The notes beneath the pieces were generated by a model. That model ran no database searches, was not told the origin of the DNA, and saw only the letters and a program-made list of their open reading frames with translations. DNA of 64,000 nt from Hsuehochloa calcarea (Eukaryota; Streptophyta; Magnoliopsida; Poales; Poaceae): positions 11,227,534 through 11,291,533 of the forward strand of contig CM070615.1 of assembly GCA_036346395.1 (NCBI GenBank). Reading direction: 5' to 3'. Shown here in pieces: positions 35,584-46,990 of this stretch (position 1 is the first letter of the stretch; every line of letters begins with the position of its first letter). Position numbers and translations under genes: made by a program.

Positions 35584-36721
35584 CTATCGTGCTAACAAGC
35601 TATGCATTCCAGCTAGCTCTGTTAGTCTTTTGTTATTCTGGGAGGCACATGGAGGAGGTTTGATGGCGCATTTTGGAGCAAAAAAGGCAGAAGATGTCTG
35701 ACCACCCACTTCTTTTGGCCAAAGATGAGGCGTGATGTCGAGCGCTACGTGGCTCGCTGCACTACATGCAACAAAGCTAAGTCCCGTCTCCTTCCACATG
35801 GACTTTATATGCCTCTTCCTATTCCTAGCACCCCTTGGGAGGATATTTCTATGTATTTTGTTTTAGGATTTCCTAGGACAAAGAGGGGAAGAGATAGTAT
35901 ATTTGTAGTAGTGGATCGATTTTCTAAAATGGCACATTTTATATCTTGTCACAAGAGCGATGATGCTACAAACATAGCTGATTTGTTTTTTTGGAAATCA
36001 TTCGCTTACATGGAGTGCCCAATACTATTATCTCGGATCGTGATGCGAAGTTTTGAGCCACTTTTGGAGATCACTTTGGAATAAATTGGGGACAAAGCTG
36101 CTGTTCTCTACTACATGCCATCCCCAAGCGATGGACAAGCGGAGGTTGTCAACCGCACGTTATCCACCATGTTGCGGGCTGTTTTAAAGAAGAACTTGAA
36201 GATGTGGGAAGAGTGTTTACCGCATATTGAGTTTGCTTACAATAGGTCAGTACACTCCACCACCAAGGTAAGTCCATTTCAGGTAGTGTATGGTTTTAAC
36301 CCCCGCGCTCCTATTGATTTACTACCTTTACCAACCTCTGAAAAAATTAATCTAGATGCTAAGAAGCGTCTTTGCATTTATTCTCAAGTTACATGAAACC
36401 ACTAAAGAGAATATAGAGCATATGGTGAAAAGTATAGGGTTCTTTGGAAATAAAGGTAGGAAAGTTGTCAAAATTGAACCAGGTGATTTAGTTTGGTTTC
36501 ATTTGAGAAAGGATAGATTTCCGGAATTAAGAAAATCAAAGTTGATGCCTAGAGCTGCAGGACCGTTTAAGATAATTAAGAAGAAAAATGATAATGCATA
36601 TCGGTTAGAATTACTGCAGATTTTGGGGTTAGCCCACATTTAACATTTCAGATTTGAAACCATACGTGGGAGAAGAAGATGAGCTTGAGTCGAGGACGAC
36701 TCCAATTCAAGAGGGGGAGTA
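35584..36721 (+). pseudogene. CRR-like integrase, catalytic Asp lost
   Basis: Zinc-binding end (EAHGGGLMAHFGAKK, RYVARCTTCNKAKSR), then a catalytic core (WEDISMYFVLGFPRTKRGRD, FVVVDRFSKMAHF). Codon 35854-35856 is TAT (Tyr) where the first catalytic Asp belongs. The second Asp lies in a shifted frame near 36035-36050, and the Glu region is at 36124-36150 (SDGQAEVVNRTLSTML). The C-terminal end (PGDLVWFHLRKDRFPELRKS, KPYVGEEDELESRTTPIQEG) runs on into the 3' LTR. The polypurine tract gagggggagta (36711-36721) overlaps this coding end. Confidence 0.88.
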
Positions 36722-37650
36722 TGATGAGGACATCCCTCCTTCGGATACACGTACTACACAAGACCCTCCAGATTTGGGTGTTGGACTACAAGGTCCTATG
36801 ACAAGAGCTAGAGCACGTGACTTAATCTATCAGGTAAAATCGTTTCTAGGGCTGAGTGTATTATTTGAGAACTCTATGATGCTGCCTAATGGAGATGATT
36901 TACTTGTACTCAGAAATCTAGGATTACGACCAGTTCAAGAAGGTCTACGACCACTTCAAGAATGCCTACGACCAGTTCAAGAAGGTCCACGACCAGTTCT
37001 GCAGGGCCTACGACCACTTCAAGAAGGCCTACGACCAGATGACTCGTTGGGAGCACTCTACGACCAGAGAGGCGAGCACAGTACTCGTTGGGCACAATCT
37101 ATGACCAAAGATAGCATGGACTCCTCAAGACCACCCTAGGACCAGTCCTACGACTAGAATTTCGACCAGAAATACGCAACACAAGGTGCTGCGTCACCGT
37201 TTTGGAAACTAATAAGACTTTGTAAACGTGACGAGATCGAAGTCCAGGTTGTGTACGCCTCATCCCACGGCCGCACAACCCTAGGTCGACCTCCTCACGT
37301 CCCCTATATATATCTGATAGCCGCCATAGTTTAGGCGGTTTTTCTTAGATTATTACGCCAATTGCGGTTTCACGATTATCGGTTTGAGAACCCCACTTGT
37401 AAACTTCATCCATATCCGCAATACAATTCAGATTGCATCTACCTTGTTCTTGTGAGTTTCTTCGATTGCTTGCAGGAACATTAACCTTCGTGGTAAGGTC
37501 CATCGCGTGCAAGCGTGGTCGATAACGACAGGCGTGCGGGTGTAGCGAATTGCGAGGTGACGATCTGTTGGTCGGAAGCCTCAAAGCGTGAACGTCCTCA
37601 CGACGAACAAAATCGAACCTATCGGAAGATCGGGCCGCCGTGACTCATCA
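36722..37650 (+). repeat. 3' LTR of the CRR-like element, coding at its start
   Basis: 929 bp. The pol frame that starts at 36654 continues to 37139 inside the LTR (DLGVGLQGPMTRARARDLIY and onward). This LTR-overlapping C-terminal extension (CR motif) is typical of CRM-clade integrases and is thought to guide insertion to centromeric chromatin. A second primer site follows the LTR directly. Confidence 0.88.
36924..37041 (+). repeat. 21-bp tandem repeat coding 7-residue units
   Basis: Five and a half copies of a 21-bp unit (ctacgaccagttcaagaaggt) encode LRPVQEG/LRPLQEG/PRPVLQG units in the pol extension. The same array is present in the 5' LTR at about 30365-30478, but there indels destroy the codon phase. 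Confidence 0.88.
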
Positions 37651-38255
37651 AGTGGTATCAGAGCTAAGGTTGCCCGTTAGGTAATTTCGTTTATCCCCTT
37701 TTTGTGAGTTTTATTCCATCACCTAGAGTCCTGAAAATTGCCCTACAAAAAATTTTAGATCGTAATTATTCCGCTGTCCAAACCAATTTGTGCCTTCGTA
37801 ATTGTGTTTTCAGTTTCGCGTTGTTGAATTCGAGTCCATCGTCGGTGTCTTTGTTGCTGGTCTAGTCGTCGTAATCTAGTTTCTAGCGTTGAGTCTTTGC
37901 TGTGTCGATCATCTAGACACCCTCCCAATACGACCACAACACCACCCCCATACGACCACCTACTCGGTTTCGGCTTCTCCACCTGGTCGAAAACGAACGC
38001 CTGGTCGGATTCGACCGACCACTCGTGTCCGACAACCCTATTTATTATCTTGTTGCTCTCGGACACCCCACCACCTGGTCGGAAACAATCGACTGGTCGG
38101 ATCTTTTAATTACCTTTTTAACCCTGCTCTCCGAAAAAAGTTTGTGACCCATATATATCCATAGACCCAGAAAAGGGTTTTGAAGAGTTTTGAGTCAAGG
38201 TCACATTCGCAAAAAAAAAGAAAAAGAAAGCAAAGAGTGCAAAAAAAAATGAAGA
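37651..38255 (+). mobile_element. Second CRR leader, truncated at the Tat junction
   Basis: This repeats 31078-31665: intact primer site at 37653-37664, the same leader with GACCACC-rich text, and the same A-rich end (gcaaagagtgcaaaaaaaaa). Similarity stops at about 38250, and Tat reverse transcriptase begins within a few bases. An open frame starts in this leader (ATG 38180) and continues in frame into reverse transcriptase, a chance fusion. Confidence 0.85.
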
Positions 38256-38998
38256 GAAAATGGAGGATGTGTATAGACTTCACAGATCTTAATAAAGCTT
38301 GTCCGAAGGATGATTTTCCCCTTCCTCGCATTGATCAACTTGTAGACTCTACCTCCAGGTGCGAGTTATTAAGTTTTTTAGATGCTTACTCGGGGTACCA
38401 CCAGATTAGTATGAGTAAAGAAGATGAAGAGAAAACTTCCTTCGTCACTCCATTTGGCACTTACTGTTATGTAAAGATGCCCTTTGGTCTCAAAAACGCT
38501 GGTGCAACTTTTCAAAGATTAATGCAGAAAACCTTCAGCCCACAAATAGATCGAAATTTGGAAGCCTACGTTGATGACTTGGTAGTGAAAAGTGTCAACT
38601 CCGGCGACCATACGCTTGACCTTAAAGAGACTTTCAATAACTTGAGAAGCCGTAACCTCAAGTTGAATCCGGAGAAATGTGTGTTCGGGGTTTCCGCCGG
38701 AAAATTGCTTGGTTTTCTAGTTTCGGCTAGAGGTATCGAAGCAAACCCGGCGAAGATATCGGCCATCCATCAGATGCGCCCCCCGACCACGAAGAAGGAA
38801 GTCCAGAAGCTAACCGGCTGTATGGCAGCGCTAAGTCGTTTCATAGCCAGGTTAGGGGAAAAAGGACTACATTTCTTCAAACTCCTTCGGAAACATGGAA
38901 GTTTCGAGTGGACGACAGAAGCGAATGATGCCTTTGAAAAACTCAAAGAGTACCTTACGAGTGCCCCGGTCTTAGTCTCTCCAAGACCGGAAACATGA
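38250..38998 (+). pseudogene. Tat element reverse transcriptase, N-terminus deleted
   Basis: Starts abruptly at WRMCIDFTDLNKACPKDDFP. It then shows the normal order: LLSFLDAYSGYHQI, PFGTYCYVKMPFGLKNAGAT, YVDD at 38567-38578, and the thumb/connection (PEKCVFGVSAGKLLGFLVSA, EVQKLTGCMAALSRFIA). The segment between protease and fingers, roughly 90 codons in this lineage, is absent, apparently lost with the CRR tandem deletion. The frame ends at a stop at 38996-38998, and RNase H continues in another frame. Confidence 0.88.
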
Positions 38999-38999
38999 T

Positions 39000-39860
39000 G
39001 ATTTACGTGGTACGCAGCGCCACAAGTTGTCGTGATGTGTCTTGGTCGTAGAACGTGAAAACGTCCAGCGACCAGTGTATTACGTAAGCGAAGTCTTACA
39101 TAGGCCAAAGGAAAGATACCCACAGGTGCAAAAGTTGCTTTATAGTCTCCTTATGGCTTCAAGGAAACTAAGGCATTACTTTCAGGCCCACAAAGTGGTC
39201 GTGCCTACTGGATATCCCTTAGGTCAAGTCCTTGAAATAGGGAATCGTCGGGACGAATAGCAAAATGGGCGGTGGAACTAGGGACGTTCGACCTCCATTT
39301 CATCTCACGAACAGCCATAAAGTCTCGAGCGATAGCGTAATTCATTGCCGAGTGGACAAACCCAGAATCTAAGCAAGAACCCGAGTACGAGCACCACGAC
39401 GAGTGGACAATGTACTTTGACGGTTCCTTAATGCTTAAAGGATCGGGGGCTGGAGTCGTCTTGATATCCCCTACCGGCGAACACATCAAGTATGCCGTCA
39501 GTTTAACTTTCCGCTACAAACAATGTGGCGAGTACGAATGTTTTTGGCGGGACTTGAGCGGCTCGTTAAGCTCGGGATTCGCAAATTGCTAGTGAAAGGA
39601 GATTCTCAACTAGTAGCGAATCAAGTAGGGAAAGAGTATCAATGCTCGAGTACCAAGATGTCTTCCTATCTGGCGGAAGTACGGAAATTCGAAAAGCACT
39701 TCTTGGTTTCGGATCAACATATTCCTAGAAAGGAGAACTTTCTAGCGGATCGGTTAACACGGATGGCCTCTACTAGGTCAAGCGTCCACGGAGTTTTCTC
39801 GAGCAACTCGATTCACCCTCGGTGGTCGAGCATTCGAGAACATCGATAGTTTACATCAGT
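39000..39860 (+). pseudogene. Tat element RNase H plus second plant-type RNase H
   Basis: The first RNase H (39042-39260) reads VYYVSEVLHRPKERYPQVQK and LLYSLLMASRKLRHYFQAHK. A second, different RNase H follows (39404-39860): WTMYFDGSLMLKGSGAGVVL, GIRKLLVKGDSQLVANQVG and HIPRKENFLADRLTRMAS. Two RNase H domains are a mark of the Tat lineage. Frameshifts occur near 39250 and 39535. Confidence 0.85.
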
Positions 39861-39959
39861 CAATCCTATTGACTCGATAACTTAGATGCTCCATAGATCG
39901 GTGACGATCAAGGTAGAGACTGGATGACATCGATCTACAATTATCTTCAGCATGACTTA

Positions 39960-41110
39960 ATTCCGGAAGATGATGTAGAGGCCGATCGTATAGCACGAAA
40001 AGCCAAATCATACACTCTAATCGAACGTACCTTGTATAAGCGAGGATCTCATGGAGTGTTGATGAGATGCATATCTCAATCGGTGGCATTAGGTTGCTAA
40101 CGAAATTCATGAAGGAGTATGTGGAGCACATCATTCCTACAGAACCTTGGTCGGTAAAGCCTTCAGGCAAGGATACTACTGGCCAACTGCCCTTCATGAT
40201 GCAAAAGAGCTCGTGACGAAGTGCGTACAATGTCAGTTTCATAGCCGACAAGTACATCAGCCGGCACAAGCTTTGCAAACAATCCCTCTTTCTTGGCCTT
40301 TTGCAACCTGGGGACTAAACATTCTGGGACCATTCCCAAGAGCACCCGGGGGCTTCGAATTCCTGTTCGTCGTGATTGATATGTTTACAAAATGGATTGA
40401 AGCCGAGCCAGTTGTAAAAGTTACAACTGAAGCCGCTAAGAGGTTCATAACAAAAAATGTGATTACACGATTTGGTGTACCCAGTCGTATCATCACGGAC
40501 AATGGTACCCAGTTCTCAAGCAGCAATTTCCAGGAATTCTGCGAAGAACTAGGAACCAAGATCCATTTCGCTTCAGTGGCTCATCCACAGAGCAATGGAG
40601 CGGTCGAGCGTGCCAATGGTATCCTAATCTGAGGATAAAACACCGAGTATTCGACCGATTAATAAAACGGTCAGGGGCTTGGGTTCAAGAACTTCCTTCT
40701 GTTTTATGGGCTGTCCGGACCACGACCAGTCGTGCGACCGGTGAAACACCTTTCTTTTTAGTTTATGGGGCCGAAGCTATGCTTCCTCCAGAATTAAAAA
40801 TTGGCTCTGCTCGCACTGATTGTTTTAACTTAAGCAATCAGGAAGAACATCGACTCGACGACATCAATTTCCTTGAAGAACGACGAAACCAAGCTTTGAT
40901 ACGTTCGGCAATCTACCAACAAGCCATGCGAATGTACTACAATCGTAAGGTGCAACCTCGCAACCTAGCTGTAGGTGATCTGGTTCTCAGAAAAATTCAG
41001 AGCCAAGCAGGGCGCAATAAACTTATCCCCTAAATGGGAAGGTCCTCACACTGTGGTCGAAGTTACAGGCCTGGCTCGAGACGATTAGCCATGTCAGACG
41101 GCAGGGTTTT
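39960..41110 (+). pseudogene. Tat element integrase, catalytic Asp lost
   Basis: N-terminal zinc region (RTLYKRGSHGVLMRC, then HEGVCGAHHSYRTL and KCVQCQFHSRQ), core (LFVVIDMFTKWIEAEPVV, RIITDNGTQFSSSNFQEFC, HPQSNGAVERANGI) and C-terminal end (YNRKVQPRNLAVGDLVLRKI). The first catalytic Asp, before ILGPFP, is Asn (AAC at 40318-40320). A stop at about 40630 and several frameshifts break the chain. Confidence 0.88.
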
Positions 41111-41980
41111 GTCAAATTCATGGAACATTGACCAATTGCGTAAGTTCTTTGTTTAATTTCTTCATTTCATTTCATTTCATTTCGTTTAATTTCCTTTGAA
41201 TTGGATAATTAAATTTGGAGTAGTGAGTGATGTTATTTATATGACGTTGCCTAATCCTGGTCGACTGCGGTTCGTATGCTCTGGATTATAAAGTGTATAG
41301 TTTATGTTTCAAAATTCTGTTCTACTCTTGTTTGGCTACTGGTCGGGACACGGAAAACCTCCTAGTCGAAATCTCTCCTTTTTCGCACGTGGTTCCGCCC
41401 ACTGGAAGGAGCTTCCTAGCGACGGTCTTTTTCCTACGATCCTCGCTGCCAGTCGGACTAAGAGCATGAGCACGTCTTGCGAAATATATTTTATACCTTT
41501 ATTTCCTAGCTAGGTTCATTCCGACCAGTATTGAGCATCGCATAGAAGTAAAAGCACTTGTCTGCTTTTAACATATGTTTTTTTATGTTTTTCCCTCTTA
41601 TCAAGGAGAATTCTTTATTTTTCCGACCATATGTTGCCTTGGTAAAGTACTTCGATCATTAAAAACAGATTTACAACTAGTCAAAACCTACACAGTTCCG
41701 ACCATAAAGGTTTCCTAGTATTACCACGATCAGTTTTTTACCGATCAGTACATACTTACAAGTAATGGTTGAGATTTGGATTTATATTCTTGGCCTCAAG
41801 TAGTACTATTATATAGTAAAGATCTTCTACTATATAACAGTCGAGGGCTAGGTAAGACATAAAATTCACAAGTCGACCGGATGAATAAAAGAATTTTTTC
41901 CATTTTGATAAGAGAAAGGTAAGTCTTTACATTGTATGCATTGTTTTCTCCTGCAGCTAAACTACTAGAGAATGCCTAAG

Positions 41981-44900
41981 TTAACTACTGCTAGATGGAG
42001 ATTCGACTTCCATCTCTTCTGCGACCTTTTCGCCTAGAGGTTTCATCTCTGCGAGGATCTGATTTGCCTCTGCGGGTAAGCAGTTGAAATCCTCTTCGAT
42101 AGCTTGAAGGTTAGTTGATCGGTCGGAAGCTTTCAGCTTTGCTAAAGCAAGACTGACTCTACAGGCAATAGATTCTTTAACGGAATGGGCATAGTTCTCC
42201 CTAGTAGTTTTGAGCAAAACCTTGAGCTCTTCTGTGGATATCGTGAGGATATGTGCATGATCTCAGGATGATGAGTCAATTGGCAATGGCTTTATTGGTT
42301 TGCAAAATCTCGCGTTTTCAGGGTTTGCTTGTTTGTCGGACCAGGCGGTCGACCCGAGCGTTGTTGAAGTCGGACACGCGTGGAGAGGTCGAGCCGCCAA
42401 GGTGGCCCGTCCGACCGATATGATGAAAAGGTGTTTTTGGAGCTAAGCCAAAAATAGGTTGTGTAGGCAGGTGAGGGGAGTCTCCTGGATGTGGACGCAT
42501 CATTTTTGGAGCTCCCAGTCAAAAGTTCTATTGAGTTGAAAATTCCAGAAGGTTTCGGATTTTCAAGCTGAAATTTTGGCTTAGTCTTTTCAGGCGGTCC
42601 GACCGTTGTTGTGGATCGGTCCGCCCGCTGAAATCGGTCGGACCGGCCTTGTGGGGCTGGTCGGACGCCGTTGACTTGGAGGATAGCCAAGTTTGCATTG
42701 ATGTGTTTTGATTGTGGTTTATGTTTGGTTATCAATGCTTTATTGATGTATATTGCATTGCGGAGCTAACGTGGGTCAAGTTGTGAAGAACTTGTTCCTA
42801 AAGCGATTTGTTTGTCCTGTTGTCGTGCGGTGGCTTGCGAGTCAACGACGTCAGCGGTGAGTGGATCGGGACTATGCTTGGAGAGCCGAGGTCCGAGCGA
42901 TCATGGATACCGGGTGGTCGTGTGACTCAAGCATGGTGCGAGATGGGCAAGATGGATCGAGCGGGTGGTTCAAAGGTCTTGTTGGTTGGATCGGCGGTGC
43001 GGATATCGGTGCGGTCTCGGGAGGTTCCGATGGGATTCGGACAAGAGAGGCTTGGCGGCGTGATGAGAACCGTGATCAACCTACGTGGTGAAGCAAAGCG
43101 ATTGCTTCAACAGATGGTGTGTGGGTCCCATGTGTGAGTGGGTCCCAAAAGTAAAACCCTAGGCCTCTCCTATAAATAGAGAAGGGAGATGTAAAACCCT
43201 TGAAGCTTCATTTGGTTTTCCCTTAGCCTTTTCTAGGGTTAGGGTTTGGAGAGGAAGAGAGGGAGAGATTGTGGTTGCTCCTTGGTGAGCTCTTGTCCTC
43301 CTTGAGGGAGTGGCTTTGTAAGCATCTTGTGAGATCAATCAATCTTGTGATGCTTGCCTGAGAGTTCATTTGTCTCTCTTTTCTGTTCTTCTCTCATTTG
43401 GATGAATTTGGTGCTTCCTTGATTCAAGTGTTTAAGCTTGGTCTCTTGACCCATTGTGTCTTGCTTTGATGTGTGGGAATACTCCTAGAATCATCTAGAC
43501 CATCAACCCCCACAAGCAAGTCTTGAATCAAAGTTTTTCATATTTCTAGGATTTGTGCACTTCTTTGTTCAATCCTTGAGAGATCGATTCTGCGAAGTGG
43601 ATCTGAAGGATCGTTGCTAGAAATAGGTCTCTAATATCATTAGGGAGGTGTGCTCGAAATTTGGTCAAGTTTCATTGGTTGAATCAAAAGTTGGATCAAA
43701 TTTCGTTTTGGATTTGGGCTTGATTTTTCAGTACTGGACTGAACCGGTCTGACCGATTTTATAACGGCGGTCCGACCGCGGCGTTGCAGACGCTAGTCTT
43801 GCGGGTTGAACCGATTTCCACCGTCCGACCGCCGATTAGTAGCGGTCCGAGCCGATCGTTGACCGTCGGTCGAGCCCCTTGGTAGCGGTCGGACCTTTGT
43901 GCGAGATCGCCCTTTGAGATTAAGTCACGACACACAAGTCTCCACTTTTGTGTCGTGTGGTTGTCGGGGTTGTCGAATTCAGCACAAGGCTTCCACTGTG
44001 CGCTTACTGATCTTCTTAGCTTTCATAGCTAAAGGAGTAAAGTTCGTGTTGAATTTGAGTTAGGCGAGAAAGTTGAGAAAGCGCCTATTCACCCCCCCCC
44101 TAGTCGCCTTTACGGTCCTACATCTTCCAACAAAGAGCCTAGGTAGTTGACCTTCTCCGTTGGGTCGCTCAAGGAGGGCAAGCTTGATCCCGCGCCCATA
44201 TCGAAGAGCATTTTGTTTAGCGAGGTGATTTTCTCGTCCAAACTAAGCACGAGAGCTGCCCCCTTGTCTTGCTCAAATTCCAGAGCTTTCTTCACTCTGG
44301 TCAATGCTTGTTTTTGTTCTGCATAGACAAAGCAAGTATTAAGTAAAAAGATTGGAAGACATACTGAGTCATGGCTACGACCAGTTACCTTCCTCTCTCT
44401 TCTTGGAATCATCCAAAAGCTTTTTATTGCTAGTCGTCAAGACTTCGATCGACCGGTTCTTAGCCTGAAGTTCTTCTTCAAGCTTTATTCTTCTGGCCTT
44501 TTCAACCAAAGCATCTTCTTTTATTTTCTCTAAATCTATCAAAAGAATTTTTGATAAGGGAGAATAAATAAAAGGAAAGTCTTAAAAAGGAAAAAAGAAG
44601 AGGAATTCTTACTCTCTATCTCAGAGTGTTTTTCTTCTAATATCCTAACTCGCTCGGTTAGTCCTCCGACCGTAGCGAGGTTTTCGATCATATGCTGCAC
44701 AAGTAGCATTTCTTCCACAAACCTTCTTGTAAAATTTTAAAAAAAAGTTATGGAGAAGATTGAAAACACTTACCCGAATTACGACATCGTTGTAATCGGT
44801 AAAAATTTTATCGGGCTTCGCCTGCGTTAGGCGATCCGATATCCTCCCCCAATAATCATCCAGTTCCTTACTCGCAACGAATCGAGTTGAGAAAGGAAAC

Positions 44901-46681
44901 TTGTTAGTTTTGGAGGGATGACGTTCAGGTACTGGAACCTGTGGAAGATCAGCAGTGGTCTCTACCTCCGTTGTCGGCATAGTGACTACTAAGGGATCTA
45001 GCTCAGTTTCCGGTGCCGAAGTTGGCTCGGGATCTCCTCCGACCACGTCATCCTCGAGATGTCCTACCTGAGGAAGACAATGGCTAGGACCACCTCCGAT
45101 CGCCTGACCTGTTGAATGCGATTGGTCGGAAGCGACCAGGGATTCAGCAGATCTGCACAAGAGAAACAAAAAGTTCAATTCTACTTGGAATATACGAGGT
45201 CTGTTTTTCATATAAAAATTATACATACCTAGTTGTTCTCTTAGTCTTGATCTTATAGCGCGCTGGTTTAAAATCTGTTGCGCCTGTTTTTCTTTTCTTT
45301 CCAATTGTTCCCACCAGTTCCGAACTAGTAGGTTCAATTGTATTATCTACACTCCCAATCAGGAGATCAGAAGCAATGTTCTCGACCATCTGGTCGAGAG
45401 CAAGGTCCCTGATTCCTGGGTCAGAAAGTGTAGTTTCACTGGTCTCAGGAACAGTTGTCTCATAGACAACTAGATGAGACTCAGTGATTACCGCCTGGAT
45501 TAACAAACAAAGTTAATCAGGTGAAGAATATACTTCATCTTACAGAAGTTATTTCTTTCAGTTACTTACCACAGCGTGACCGCTGCCCTCAGCAATCACA
45601 AGGCTGGTCGGATAATCAATAGGCTCACACGTCTTCGTAGCCTCGTTGATCTTAAGTCCGACCAACTACACATAAAGAGGATTAAAACTGATCAAAAATA
45701 ACCGGAAAGGTGAAAAGAGGTTAATACACTTACCCTAAGTCTTTCAGTCCTCTCCTCAACACTAGCAAGTACTAGGATTAGGGGAAAGCTAGCCTTGTCA
45801 TCAGGTTCGCCAGCACAGATCATTTTGATCCTATTTCTGACATCCTCAGAAGACAAGACTACAAATGCAAATGAAAGATCTTAGTTTTGCGAAAATAATC
45901 AACTCGCAAAATAAACTGGTCGGGATTTTCTGAAAAATTACCTGGATCAGAATCCTTGGTAGCATCATCGCCACCAATGAACCAGAGCATCGAACGTGCC
46001 CTGGTCTTTAAAGGACTAATCCTCCTAATGGAAAAGTCCCTTACAACGTGCCAGGAGGTTAAACCCCTAACACTCAAGAGATGGATAGCCTCAATCCATC
46101 TCCCAACATTTCCCTCCTTCTTCGAGGAGGAACGCCAACGCGAGTTCTCGACCGCTTTCTTACCGCTGTAATACAGGTCGTCTTCTCGCGTAACCTTCAT
46201 GTAAAACCAGCTTTTCTTCCATGACGACCAAGAAGACTTCGAGTACATACGAATGTACTCGTCAGCCTTGCCGTCATGAAGCCTTAGGGTACATTCCCGA
46301 AGTCTTGGTCGTTTTCTTCGTGTTTGCCATCCGGTAGTAATACTTGAAGAGTTCCATCGTCGGTGGAATCCCCAAGTATGCTTCGCAGAGGTAGACAAAG
46401 ATGCTTAGGTTTGCAATGGCGTTGGGAGCGAGGTTGATCAATTCGACCTCATAGAACTCCAGCACTTGAGAAAGAAAAGGATGTGCTGGAAGCTTGAGTC
46501 CGCACTCAATGTACGCGAGGAACACCGGGATTTCTCCCTCCTCGCCGCTTGGGCAGTGCTCTCCAAAAGCTGATCTCCAAGAGATCAAACTCCTGTCGGG
46601 TAGCAACCCAACCTTCTCCAAACTCTCTAATTTTCTCTCACTCAGATCGGAGATCGACCAGTTTGCGATGAGGTCCGACAT
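41981..46681 (-). pseudogene. Antisense spliced gene of the Tat element
   Basis: A multi-exon gene on the opposite strand between integrase and the 3' LTR. The first exon (46681 down) carries the domain long annotated in grasses as 'putative gypsy type transposon' (PF04195-like): GEEGEIPVFLAYIECGLKLP and SIFVYLCEAYLGIPPTMELF. It shifts frame near 46290 (LRLHDGKADEYIRMYSKSSW continues in another frame). Later exons follow with clean GT-AG borders, for example the intron 45153-45228 (AG/GTATGT to TTGTGCAG) and the donor at 44773. Exons at about 45497-45229 and 45152-44774 are Glu/Thr-rich. The last exons are Lys/Glu-rich coiled coil (44412-44128, 42217-41981), now split by a solo LTR. Function is unknown; antisense genes of this kind are known in Tat elements. 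Confidence 0.8.
42233..44122 (+). mobile_element. Copia-family solo LTR with TSD TCTTC
   Basis: A 1,890-bp LTR, TGTGGATATCG...ACGGTCCTACA, with the perfect 5-bp target duplication TCTTC at 42228-42232 and 44123-44127. A TATA box (TATAAATA, 43171-43178) gives plus orientation. The sequence matches the LTRs at 58441-60289 and 60307-62084 along its length. It is rich in palindromic GGTCGGACC motifs. No internal region remains, so LTR-LTR recombination removed it. It interrupts the antisense gene of the Tat element. Confidence 0.92.
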
Positions 46682-46975
46682 GGTGCTTTCCTTTTTTGGG
46701 TGAAGAACTCAAGGAAGATTTTCTTAGAGATAGAGCGGTAAGGTTTAAAGCACTCGGTAGGGTCGTTTATAAGCACTCCATGTGAATCGACCTGCGAGAA
46801 GTCCAACGGGCAAATACCTTTTCGCCTGGCGAGACGAAAGGCTTTTTCCTTTTCCAGCGGTTTCTCAACTTTAAAATGAATCTGAGATCGCCTCGAGTCC
46901 CACGGCATTTAATAAGAGGTCTGTTCGATATGATTGCATCGGAGAACGTGTCCACACGACCAATATTCATTTAAA

Positions 46976-46990
46976 AGTTCGGGGGCTAGC
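46976..46990 (+). promoter_or_regulatory. Polypurine tract of the Tat element
   Basis: agttcgggggctagc directly precedes the 3' LTR, the expected site for plus-strand priming. Confidence 0.7.

Larger units (their letters stand above)
30163..38255 (+). mobile_element. CRR/CRM-like centromeric retrotransposon plus truncated second leader
   Basis: A Ty3/gypsy chromovirus inserted between protease and reverse transcriptase of the Tat element. The LTRs at 30163-31077 and 36722-37650 start TGATGAG and end CTCATCA. Gag, protease, reverse transcriptase, RNase H and integrase follow in order, and pol reads into the 3' LTR, a hallmark of CRM-clade centromeric elements. After the 3' LTR the copy does not stop: primer site and leader repeat again up to about 38255, then Tat sequence resumes inside reverse transcriptase. 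This suggests a tandem (shared-LTR) array whose second unit was mostly deleted together with adjoining Tat sequence. The left target bases would be CTTTC (30158-30162); the right copy is gone. All enzymes carry frameshifts. Confidence 0.85.

Noticed and set aside
38180..38998. A genuine novel reverse transcriptase gene starting at 38180
   Set aside because: The first about 25 codons are CRR leader sequence; the rest is Tat RT. The fusion is a junction artefact of deletion.
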